DNA of 64,000 nt from Streptomyces mutabilis (lineage in GTDB: Bacteria > Actinomycetota > Actinomycetes > Streptomycetales > Streptomycetaceae), in contig NZ_BMTT01000002.1 of assembly GCF_014649815.1 (NCBI RefSeq), positions 797,857 to 861,856 of the forward strand, in the 5' to 3' direction. The position numbers were made by a program, and so were the translations under genes. The notes beneath the pieces are model-generated. The model had not been told where the DNA came from. It made no database searches and saw only the letters and a list, made by a program, of their open reading frames with translations. The stretch's first letter is position 1, and the number at the start of each line of letters is the position of its first letter. Below are positions 52,199 to 59,723 of the stretch, piece after piece.

Positions 52199-52702
52199 GT
52201 GACAAGCGCGACGGAGCGTCCCCTCCTTTTCCTCGACGTCGACGGTCCACTGATCCCGTTCGGGTTGTCGTCCGGTCGCCCTCAGACCGCTGCCACGGAC
52301 GCCTCGGGAAACCCGCTGCTGACGCGACTCGACCCTGGGCTCGGATCTCGCCTCACAGCCCTGGGATGCCGTCTCGTGTGGGCCACGACCTGGATGGAGG
52401 AGGCGAACGAGGTCGTCTCCCCACGCATCGGACTGCCCAGGCTGCCCCTGGTGGAGTGGCCGGCCTCTCACGCCGACGAGGGCCCGCGCGGCCTGCACTG
52501 GAAAACCCGACACCTCGTCGAGTGGGCCAATGGCCGACCGTTCATCTGGGTCGACGACGAGATCAGCGCCATGGACCGCCTGTGGGTCGACGCCAGTCAT
52601 TCCGGGCCGTCACTGCTCCATCGCGTCGACCCGGTCAAGGGCCTCACGGACGCCGACTTCACCGCGCTCGCCGACTGGCTCCGCCTCGTCATACCGAGAT
52701 GA
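52199..52702 (+). CDS. HAD-like hydrolase domain protein
   Basis: 167 residues from GTG 52199. HAD motif I is PLLFLDVDGPLIPF (DxDG), motif II is probably WATTWMEEAN, and the acidic motif is FIWVDDEISAMD. These are the marks of the actinobacterial 'HAD domain in Swiss Army Knife RNA repair proteins'-type small family (secondary-structure pattern LFLDVDGxLNPF). It would be a phosphatase or nucleotidase acting on a small phosphorylated substrate or RNA end. Its stop codon is 2 bp from a diverged direct repeat. Confidence 0.8.
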   Translation: MTSATERPLLFLDVDGPLIPFGLSSGRPQTAATDASGNPLLTRLDPGLGSRLTALGCRLVWATTWMEEANEVVSPRIGLPRLPLVEWPASHADEGPRGLHWKTRHLVEWANGRPFIWVDDEISAMDRLWVDASHSGPSLLHRVDPVKGLTDADFTALADWLRLVIPR

Positions 52703-52704
52703 GC

Positions 52705-52847
52705 ACCGCTTTAGGAGAGAGGCTGGTGGATCTTACGGCTGAGCTGCGGCTTCGCCGGTCGAGGCGGCAGGCGAGTACTAGACCGCCGGACACTGGTGCT
52801 GACCGTGGCTGTCCCCTGTATCTGGCACGGTTGTGGCACGGACTTCG
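52705..52847. repeat. diverged direct repeat, copy A
   Basis: 143 bp matching copy B (54747-54890) with conserved blocks (accgctttaggagagaggctg; gagctgcg(g)cttcgcc; tgaccgtggctg; cccctg.atctggcacggttgtggcacg) and intervening substitutions. The pair flanks two leftward genes. It may be a duplicated attachment-type site. Confidence 0.7.
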
Positions 52848-52851
52848 CTCG

Positions 52852-53457
52852 TCAACCACCGTTGGTTCCGGGGCGGGGATCGGCCGATCGAATGCAGTCG
52901 TTGAGGGCGGCAAAGGACACTGGTGGACCGGCCGCCGCGCGAACGGTGCTCAGGCTGACGCTGTCCGCGTCTAGGGCAGCGACTGCTGGGCGGGGGAGTA
53001 CGTAGAACTCCCACTGGGCCGTGTCGAGCGGGTTGTAGACAGCGTGTTCACGGGCGGTCTGGACGGCGAACACGTAGACGTCGGCGTTGTACGACTTCGC
53101 CTCCGAGTAACCGCCCTCGGATGACCATGTGCAAGCGCGGAGCCCGCTGAAGCGGATTTGAGAGGGCGTGCGCTGCTCCCAGGCTTGCAGATAGGCACCG
53201 GCTTTGACCTCGATGCGCAGTCCGTCGTCAGTCTCGACATCGTGGCTTGCCCACTCCACCCGGGGCTCGTGGGAGCCGACCGCCTGGTGGACCAGGAATT
53301 CGGCGAACAGGCCGCGTGTGTTGTTCATGCGGAGGTCCGGCATGGCGAACCGCCAGAAGTCGACCACGGTGGCGTCCGGGACGCCGACGATCGACTCGTC
53401 GCCACGGAGCGGGGGCATGGGACGCGGGGTCAAAGGCAGACGGGCAGGCTGCTTCAT
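52852..53457 (-). CDS. PD-(D/E)XK-like protein, unknown function
   Basis: 201 residues from ATG 53457; the frame extends upstream without a better start. The central stretch VEWASHDVETDDGLRIEVKA has the spacing of a PD-(D/E)XK nuclease core (Asp, then Glu-x-Lys), preceded by NNTRGLFAEFLVHQAVG, which could supply the helix with the first acidic residue. Later AWEQRTPSQIRFSGLRAC and SYNADVYVFAVQTA fit a restriction-like fold. It resembles uncharacterised actinobacterial proteins. A defence or repair nuclease is plausible but unproven. It is flanked by the diverged direct repeats. Confidence 0.6.
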   Translation of the reverse strand: MKQPARLPLTPRPMPPLRGDESIVGVPDATVVDFWRFAMPDLRMNNTRGLFAEFLVHQAVGSHEPRVEWASHDVETDDGLRIEVKAGAYLQAWEQRTPSQIRFSGLRACTWSSEGGYSEAKSYNADVYVFAVQTAREHAVYNPLDTAQWEFYVLPRPAVAALDADSVSLSTVRAAAGPPVSFAALNDCIRSADPRPGTNGG

Positions 53458-53840
53458 GGGTCCGCAGTCTGCCAGCGAGGCGTGGACGCTTGCACCTCTG
53501 CTGCCGGCAGCTCTTGCCAAGACGCTGGCTGGGTGGTCGCGGGAGTGGAGCCGGGTCCACGCTCTCAGCTTGGGAAGCTGCGGCGCTCTGCGCTTCCTGG
53601 GGCGCTGACCTGCACATACAGCTGGCGCGTCCTTCGTCGGGCTCGATCGTTCTCACCGCTACTCCCCGCTGTTCCCCGCTCGATCTGGTGCGCTTGTGGT
53701 GCGGTGCTCACACGAATGAGTGCGCAGGAAGCCACCTAATCGACGCGTACTCCACGCTCGCCTCGCCTGTACTGGCAGGTACTGACAGCACGACAGGCCC
53801 CCGACTCCTGGTTGAGGGGTGGAGGCCCGATGGTGGCTGG
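53458..53840. other. 383-bp intergenic region
   Basis: No gene or structured element is supported here. It must contain the promoter of the leftward PD-(D/E)XK-like gene. Confidence 0.45.
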
Positions 53841-54503
53841 TCAGGTCAGGTTGACGAGGGTGGGTGTCACTTCGTTCTCAAGGTCGTACTCGGAGAACTC
53901 CCATGTTGTGACCACCGCGTCCTTTGGGACGCGATAGACGAACTGCATCTCGTCGTCGAAGCCGGGTTGCAACTGCGCGTTGCATTCTGGGTTGCCGGCG
54001 ATGTCATAAAGATCTTCGATCGTGTCGAAGCGCCGACCCTGGTCGTCGATGAGCGCATTAACGATGGGCAGCGAGCACGTCAGGTCCATGCTGGCCTTTC
54101 CCTCGTTGCTGACGACGGTCTTGAGGACGACGTATTTGGCGTCGGCGCCTGCGGATTTGCGGGCTCCGGCGAGCACGATGGTGTCGGCCTCTGCCACCTT
54201 GGTGACCTTGACGACGGCTCCGCCGTTCCGGGCCTGCTCACCGACCTTGGCGTCTGTGTTCTGGTCGGTTGCTGCTGCGGTGTCCTCTTCGACTGTGGCC
54301 TCGGGCTCGACGGTTTCCGTCACGGTGACGGTGGGCTGTGGCTTTGCTGTGTCGTCGCTGCGGCCAGAGATGGCGATCCCTGTGGCGACGACGGCGGCGG
54401 CAATGATGGCCGCGCCGCCGATGATGTAGGCGTTGGTGTGGCTCTTCTTGCCGGGCTGCGGCGGCTGAGCCGGCATCGGCGGCGGTGTGATGTTGGTACT
54501 CAT
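53841..54503 (-). CDS. membrane-anchored DUF4352-like protein
   Basis: 220 residues, ATG 54503. A Pro/Gln-rich cytoplasmic N-terminus (1-24), one membrane segment (YIIGGAAIIAAAVVATGIAI), a Thr/Glu/Val-rich linker, then a beta-sandwich domain: GEQARNGGAVVKVTKVAEAD, KYVVLKTVVSNEGKASMDLT and AVVTTWEFSEYDLE. This is the DUF4352/telokin-like extracytoplasmic fold common in Gram-positive surface proteins of unknown function. Cys residues in LTCSLPI and NPECNAQL could form a disulfide. Confidence 0.75.
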   Translation of the reverse strand: MSTNITPPPMPAQPPQPGKKSHTNAYIIGGAAIIAAAVVATGIAISGRSDDTAKPQPTVTVTETVEPEATVEEDTAAATDQNTDAKVGEQARNGGAVVKVTKVAEADTIVLAGARKSAGADAKYVVLKTVVSNEGKASMDLTCSLPIVNALIDDQGRRFDTIEDLYDIAGNPECNAQLQPGFDDEMQFVYRVPKDAVVTTWEFSEYDLENEVTPTLVNLT

Positions 54504-54746
54504 GATCCCCCTGGGATGGTGCTGTTGTGAGACGCATCATCCTCTGTGAACGGTTGCACTGACAGCAGTTGGGGCCACAGGGGCGACAAGCTGATGGAGG
54601 CCACTTCGGGATGCAGCCGCTTTGGTGCTGTTGTAGTCGCGCGGCTGGTGGGGTGCGTGGAACTGGCTGACTTCGATGGCTCGGCGGCGGATCTCTCGGC
54701 GCCGGTTCCGATGATCGTGACGACGTCGGCCTTGCCGAAGCGCGAC

Positions 54747-54890
54747 ACCCGCTTTAGAAGAGAGGCTGGGCGATCTCGGACCTGAGCTGCGACTTCGCCA
54801 GCGGAGGAAGCGGAGGGCTACTCGACCGCAGGGCACCGATGTTGACCGTGGCTGACCCCTGCATCTGGCACGGTTGTGGCACGAACTTCG
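54747..54890. repeat. diverged direct repeat, copy B
   Basis: 144 bp, the partner of copy A (52705-52847). The integrase relic starts about 47 bp to its right. Confidence 0.7.
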
Positions 54891-54936
54891 GCCGACGGCA
54901 GCCAGCCACGATGGTATGTGCCAAGTGGGAGGGCCT

Positions 54937-55093
54937 CATGGTTCGCACGGGTCAGTCCTCGGAGCGAGCCCAGCTGATCTACCAGTACTCGACGGCGAAG
55001 CACCAGCGCAAGCTGGGCCAGGGGATCGATGCCGAGGTGCGACAGCAGCTGCGTGAGCCAGCTGCTAAGCAGGCGGGAGTCAAGCAGACGTAA
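54937..55093 (+). pseudogene. C-terminal end of a tyrosine recombinase/integrase
   Basis: The last 52 codons of a short frame read LMVRTGQSSERAQLIYQYST followed by AKHQRKLGQGIDAEVRQQL, the C-terminus of phage/AICE integrases, including the nucleophile tyrosine in LIYQ. The catalytic Arg and His boxes that should precede it are absent, and sequence before about 54935 is unrelated. It is a truncated relic of an integrated element. Confidence 0.75.
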
Positions 55094-55232
55094 GGGCGTT
55101 TCTGACGGTCTCCGGAGTACCGTGCGCCCCTTGTGCCCCCTTGAGGGACGGCCGTGAATGAGATCAGCTTCCCCTGTATGTAATGACAGGGGAGTTGCGC
55201 CGGCAGTCACCGGCCCAACTGGAGGGGGAGCG

Positions 55233-57290
55233 ATGGCGATCAAGTTGGTGGCTGTTTCGCCTGCGCAGGACGAGCTGATCGACAAGGCCGTAGCCCTGGG
55301 TGATCGCTACACAAGGACGCTGGGGCTTCTCACACCTCCCGCTTACCGGAAGGCAGCGGAGGACGGCGGCCTTCTGGCCGCCGTTGAAGGGGACGAGATG
55401 CTCGGCTACGCGCTGTTCGGACTACCGAAGAGGAGCGCGCGTATTCGGCTCGCACACCTGTGTGTGGCGGAGGAACAGCGTGGCCGGGGAATCGCCCGCC
55501 AGCTGGTGGAGGGCGTCAAAGAGCGGTACCCACAGCGACTCGGGATCAAGGCCAAGTGCCGACGGGACTACAACCTGAGCGGGATGTGGAGGAGTCTCGG
55601 CTTCATCCCGGATGGCGAGGTGCGCGGGCGGGGCCGTGACGGCGAGATCCTGGACGGATGGTGGTTGGACCTCGGCCATCCTGACCTGTTCACGGAGATG
55701 GAGAGCGACGCGCTCCTAGTGGTAACCGTCGACCATGGAGTGTTCGCCGATCTGCGCGGCCTCGCTGACACGGCCGACGCGGAGGAGTCACGCGCGCTGG
55801 AAGCAGGCTGGATGGCGGATCTCGTCGAACTCGCCTACACACCCCAGCTGGTACATGAAATCCGGGATCTCGCGGACACGGCAGAACGTCAACACCAGCG
55901 GGCGGCGCTGACCGGCCTGCGCAAGCTCTCCCCGGACTTGGCGGCCGTAGACGAGCGAAGCCGTGAACTGCTCCAAGCCGCTACACAGGCCATGCCCGAC
56001 CTGACCGTCGACGCTGGACTTCGCGTCCGCCTGCGGTATGTGGCCGAGACGTCGTGCGCCGGTCTGCAAGTCCTGGCGACCCGTGATCCACTGCTGTCCC
56101 GCCTGACCGACGTGGCCTGGGAGGTCGCCCGTGTCCGGGTCGTCTCACCTTCTACCGTGACGCTGCACGTGGACGAGTTGCGGCAGGCCCAGGTGTACCG
56201 TCCGGCTGATCTGATGGGCACGGAGTTCCGGTCCGGAGAGGTGGCACCAGGTGCGGAGGATGAACTGGTCGCCTTCTTTCACCAATCGGGTGGCGACGAC
56301 GGGTCGGCCTTCGCCGAGCGGCTGCGGTCGCTGAACGAGGGCGCAGTCGCATGGCGCCGCGAGCTGCTCCGCGATGGTCAGGGCCACCCGGTCGCCCTCT
56401 ACACATGGGCACTGGACGGACGAACTCTGATTGTCCCCGTCCTCCGCACGGCCGGCCACCCACTGGAACAGACTCTGGCCCGGCAGCTACTCTTCCTGCT
56501 CAAGCGGCTCGGCCGGGACTGCGGTGCAGAGATCATCCGCATCAGCGATCCGTATCCCTCCGAGGCCGCCAGGTCTGCGGCCGGCGACGATGGGTTCTTC
56601 GAGCATGACGGCAGGCTCGTCGCTCTCCTCGTGAATGTGTGCGGGACGGCAGCTGAAGTGGAGGCTGTGGCCGGAGGGCTCGCCCGCGAGCTGACTGTCG
56701 ACACGACCGCGCTCCGCCCCGGCATGCCCGCCGAGGTGGCTGCCGTGGTGGAGCGTGCGTGGTGGCCGGCGAAGGTCATCGACTCGAAGCTGCCGTCCTT
56801 CCTGGTGCCCATCAAGCCGCGCTGGTCGACCGAGCTGTTCAACGTGCCCGCCATGCTCATTCCGCGCAGTGACGTCCTGGGCATCAGCAGAGAGCACGTC
56901 TACTACCGCTCCTCGGGCCGCCGCGGAGAGAGTGTTCCGGCTCGCCTGCTCTGGTACGTCAGCGAGGGCAACTCTCCGAGCGAAGGACAGATGGTGGTGG
57001 GCAGTTCGCGACTCGACGAGGTGCTCATCGACACACCCGACACCCTCTTCTCGAAATTCGAACACCTGGGCGTATATGGTCGGGCTGAGGTTCAAGAAGC
57101 CGCCGACGCCTCCGGTCGCGCCATGGCGCTCAGGTTCTCGGACACCGAGATCTTCCCGAGGCCGGTGACGCTGCGGCGATTGACCTCCCTGGCGAAGGAG
57201 CTGGGACTACCGTTGTCGCTGATCTCCCTGTCGAAGATCAGTAACGAGCTGTTCCAGGCGGTCTACCAAGAGGGGCACCGAACGACGTGA
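55233..57290 (+). CDS. three-domain protein: GNAT acetyltransferase + PIN-like nuclease + C-terminal PUA/EVE-like region
   Basis: 685 residues from ATG 55233, with GGAGGGGGAG directly upstream. Residues 1-150: GNAT fold with the acetyl-CoA loop AEEQRGRGIARQLVEGV. About 160-330: PIN-like layout with acidic residues in VVTVDHGVFADLRG, TPQLVHEIRDLAD and VLATRDPLLSRL, then VRVVSPSTV. A middle section follows, and about 540-670 (STELFNVPAMLIPRSDVLGI, SREHVYYRSSGRRGESVPAR, FSKFEHLGVYGRAEV) resembles a PUA/EVE-type domain. Its stop overlaps the next ASCH gene by 4 bp. RNA modification coupled to cleavage is the natural inference. Domain limits are approximate. Confidence 0.7.
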   Translation: MAIKLVAVSPAQDELIDKAVALGDRYTRTLGLLTPPAYRKAAEDGGLLAAVEGDEMLGYALFGLPKRSARIRLAHLCVAEEQRGRGIARQLVEGVKERYPQRLGIKAKCRRDYNLSGMWRSLGFIPDGEVRGRGRDGEILDGWWLDLGHPDLFTEMESDALLVVTVDHGVFADLRGLADTADAEESRALEAGWMADLVELAYTPQLVHEIRDLADTAERQHQRAALTGLRKLSPDLAAVDERSRELLQAATQAMPDLTVDAGLRVRLRYVAETSCAGLQVLATRDPLLSRLTDVAWEVARVRVVSPSTVTLHVDELRQAQVYRPADLMGTEFRSGEVAPGAEDELVAFFHQSGGDDGSAFAERLRSLNEGAVAWRRELLRDGQGHPVALYTWALDGRTLIVPVLRTAGHPLEQTLARQLLFLLKRLGRDCGAEIIRISDPYPSEAARSAAGDDGFFEHDGRLVALLVNVCGTAAEVEAVAGGLARELTVDTTALRPGMPAEVAAVVERAWWPAKVIDSKLPSFLVPIKPRWSTELFNVPAMLIPRSDVLGISREHVYYRSSGRRGESVPARLLWYVSEGNSPSEGQMVVGSSRLDEVLIDTPDTLFSKFEHLGVYGRAEVQEAADASGRAMALRFSDTEIFPRPVTLRRLTSLAKELGLPLSLISLSKISNELFQAVYQEGHRTT

Positions 57291-57766
57291 ACGATCCGGA
57301 ACGCGCGATGCTGCTGTCCGTCCACCCGCGCTTCGCCAACGCGATCCTGGCCGGCAGTAAGACGGTGGAAGTCCGCCGCCAGCGCGTCGCCGCGCCGCCC
57401 GGAACCCCGGTTCTGCTGTACGCAACCGCGCCCACCATGGCTCTGGTGGGCATGGCGCGCATCGCCTCGGTCCATGTGGGCTCCCCCAAGGACGTCTGGT
57501 CGGCGCATCATGCCCAGACAGGGATCACTCGACGCGAGTACGACGCCTACATGGACGGTGCTACCCAGGCGAGCGGTCTGACCTTGGAGGATCCCGTGCC
57601 CTTCGACGAGCCGGTGTCCCTCAGTGCACTGCGCGCTGCAGGGACCTTCCATCCGCCGCAGAGTTATCGCTACCTGAGAGGTACTGATCTGCGTCAGGTA
57701 TCAGAGGCCGGGCCCGCAGTGGGCAGTGCGCTTCGGAAGGTGCTGCCGGACGCGGTTCACGCGTAG
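57287..57766 (+). CDS. ASCH-domain protein
   Basis: 159 residues from GTG 57287, overlapping the GNAT-PIN gene by 4 bp (GTGA). The start AMLLSVHPRFANAILAGSKT, then VEVRRQRVAAPPGTPVLLYA and PTMALVGMARIASV, is a typical ASCH fold (PUA-related, RNA binding), including the GSKTVEVRR that lines the cleft. ASCH proteins are proposed to bind or process RNA and are often linked to GNAT enzymes. The tight coupling indicates a joint function with the preceding gene. Confidence 0.8.
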   Translation: MNDPERAMLLSVHPRFANAILAGSKTVEVRRQRVAAPPGTPVLLYATAPTMALVGMARIASVHVGSPKDVWSAHHAQTGITRREYDAYMDGATQASGLTLEDPVPFDEPVSLSALRAAGTFHPPQSYRYLRGTDLRQVSEAGPAVGSALRKVLPDAVHA

Positions 57767-58135
57767 CGGGCCGAGGCTCCGAGCGATTGATGCGGGTCCG
57801 TGCGGCGTTGGTTAGCCGCCGAACACGGCTTGACCTCATGCGCTTGTAGTGCAGGGCTGCCACGCCGCTGCCGGGTATCCGTCGTCCCTACATGCTGGCC
57901 ATGGCGTAGCGGCCCCACGACGTAGCGACGACCGTGTGGGCGTTCCTGCTGTCGCTTCTGATTGGGCTGATACGTCCGGCGCCGTAGGTAGGTGTGACCA
58001 CCGCATTAGGAGTTCGGTCTGACCGCCTGTCCACCCGTGCTGCGCGGGGCGGCCGTGGCCGTGTCAGACCGTACCGCGCCGCCGCTGTCCGCTGTCGTTG
58101 ATGTCAGCCATGAATGTCACCTCACACCGGCTGGG
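57767..58135. other. 369-bp region without a supported gene
   Basis: No convincing frame. A short stretch near 57999 (accaccgcattaggagttcggtctga) is weakly similar to the start of the diverged repeats at 52705 and 54747. Confidence 0.4.
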
Positions 58136-58321
58136 TCACTTGCGACGCTTGCGTGTCTTCGCCTTGCGTTCGGCTTCCTTGCGCTTCTCGATGGTGTACG
58201 ACGACCACTCGCCACGGTGCAGGTTGCATCGCGACGCACCGACCATCGCCAGCCGCCGGCACCGAGTGCCCTTCTCCGTGAGCGCTCCACACCTGGACTG
58301 CGTACGAGCCACGTCTCCCAC
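58136..58321 (-). CDS. 61-aa Cys/His-rich basic protein
   Basis: From GTG 58321 (GTG 58312 is an alternative). The motif CGALTEKGTRCRRLAMVGAS followed by RCNLH places three Cys and one His in the pattern C-x9-C-x10-C-x2-H, seen in small phage and actinobacterial zinc-finger-like proteins ('C...G..C....G...C..H'). The C-terminus is a lysine/arginine-rich helix (KRKEAERKAKTRKRRK). Probably a nucleic-acid-binding accessory protein. Start choice is uncertain because the frame is open upstream. Confidence 0.6.
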   Translation of the reverse strand: MGDVARTQSRCGALTEKGTRCRRLAMVGASRCNLHRGEWSSYTIEKRKEAERKAKTRKRRK

Positions 58322-58601
58322 CCCCGGTCTCGACCGTTGTGCGGACCAGTGCAGGATTGCCGGGCACATGTCCTCTGCGGAAGGCGCACTGCTCCGCGCA
58401 GCGGTGCATGGCGGCCAAGGTAGGTTGCTCGGGGCGCACGCTTTCCAACTGTGCACCAGACCGTATGGTCAGGTACGGGCGCGTTCACCGTGCCAGGTCA
58501 GGCAGCGTCCGCGTACGGCCGTGAACGGTGGCGGTCGTCTGCGCACTGGACAAAGACCTGGACAACTGTGAGCGATGGAGCAGGTAGCCGGGCGGAAGTG
58601 A

Positions 58602-59294
58602 TCAGTCCAACAGCGGCAGCGACGGAAGCCGTTCCGCGGAGAGCCCCGACCGCTCAGGCTCTGGCCACTCGGGAAGGTCGGCAGAGTCCCCACCGTAGGC
58701 GAGCACGGTCTGCGAGGCGAGGTCGCAGCACGCTTGGATGAAGCCTTCAGCACCCATGAGGCGCATCGAGTGCCTGCCGCTCTTCAGGGGCCACAACGCT
58801 CCTGAGCGGTTCGACACCGCGTATGGGTCCCCGCCGTGGCTCAGGATGTCGCGGAGGTTCTTCATGTCGGTGAGGTACAACTGCACCTCTTGGGTGCCGA
58901 CATAAGCCTTCCAACGCGATCGGTTCCCGGGGGCGTTGCCCAGAATTCTCGTACGGACTCCCCATTCGTTGGTGAAGAGCCGGACCGCGTGCTGCTGCCC
59001 GACGTGGCGGAGCTTGTCCGGGTTGAGCGGAAGATGCCGCGTCCGGGACGGACCTAGGGCAAGGACGTCGTTGAAGAAGGCTTCGACGGCCGCATAGGAC
59101 ATCGTAAAGATTCCCCACCGCAGGGCGTACTGCTTCGTCGAGCGCCCAAGCGACTTGCCGTCCTTCCCGGTCAAGCCGTCGATGTCGCGGTGAAGTCCCA
59201 CCAGCAGCGAAGGGTTTTGTAGCCCGGCGGATAAGGCGTTGGCTGCGTCGATGACAGCGGGGAGGTGAGGGTGTGGAGGCATGCGCGAGATCAT
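58602..59294 (-). CDS. HEPN-like protein, possible RNase toxin
   Basis: 230 residues from ATG 59294 (an in-frame ATG at 59282 is an alternative). Helical protein: MSYAAVEAFFNDVLALGPS is the first HEPN-type helix and YLTDMKNLRDILSHGGDPYA has an Rx4H motif (RDILSH), the catalytic signature of HEPN ribonucleases and the MAE_28990/RiboL-PSP-type families. HEPN proteins act as toxins in many anti-phage systems. No obvious antitoxin partner is adjacent; the next genes are nucleases. The assignment rests mainly on that motif. Confidence 0.6.
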   Translation of the reverse strand: MISRMPPHPHLPAVIDAANALSAGLQNPSLLVGLHRDIDGLTGKDGKSLGRSTKQYALRWGIFTMSYAAVEAFFNDVLALGPSRTRHLPLNPDKLRHVGQQHAVRLFTNEWGVRTRILGNAPGNRSRWKAYVGTQEVQLYLTDMKNLRDILSHGGDPYAVSNRSGALWPLKSGRHSMRLMGAEGFIQACCDLASQTVLAYGGDSADLPEWPEPERSGLSAERLPSLPLLD

Positions 59295-59324
59295 AATTGC
59301 TGGACTCTCGGCGTCGAGGTGTCC

Positions 59325-59414
59325 GTGGCCGGCGGCGGGTGGATGGTTGGGGACAACCCCGTCACGGACATCGTGGGGGCGAGAGCGGCGGCCATGAGCT
59401 TGAGAGGCTCGGGT
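59325..59414 (+). pseudogene. fragment of a HAD-superfamily hydrolase
   Basis: About 30 codons read VAGGGWMVGDNPVTDIVGAR followed by AAAMS, which matches motif IV and the following helix of HAD phosphatases (VGDNPxxDIxGARAAGM). There is no start or other motif, and the sequence degenerates on both sides. It is a relic overlapping the upstream region of the HEPN-like gene. Confidence 0.6.
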
Positions 59415-59660
59415 TGTCGACGAGCGATCGATGAGCTGACCTGTGGGGGAGCGGCAAGGGCGTCCGCTTGGCCAGCGGCCTCGTCCCTGTCGTTCCCCGT
59501 GGTTGCCCGCACCATCTGGCACGGGCGCGGACGCCTGACCCATGCGTCCGCGTCGGCGAACACCGCAGGTCTGGGTCGGCTCAGTGCCTTGCCATAGCGG
59601 TTGTCAGTTGGTCGTCCGCTGAAGAGGGATGCCAGCTCAGCCGGTCCCCTAACTTGCGAG

Positions 59661-59691
59661 TTGACCTCTTCTGCCATCATCCGAGTAACAT
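59661..59691 (+). promoter_or_regulatory. possible promoter of the RecB/Cas4-like gene
   Basis: TTGACC (59661) and TAACAT (59686) are separated by 19 bp, 33 bp before the GTG start. They resemble vegetative -35/-10 elements with long spacing. The 429-bp gap before this gene contains no gene, only the HAD relic. Confidence 0.35.
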
Positions 59692-59723
59692 GCTGTGCAC
59701 TCTGCGCAGTAAGGGGGTGGGCC

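Noticed and set aside
53158-54530. Plus-strand frames of 190-430 residues over the PD-(D/E)XK and DUF4352-like genes
   Set aside because: They read antisense to proteins with clear domains and signal structure.
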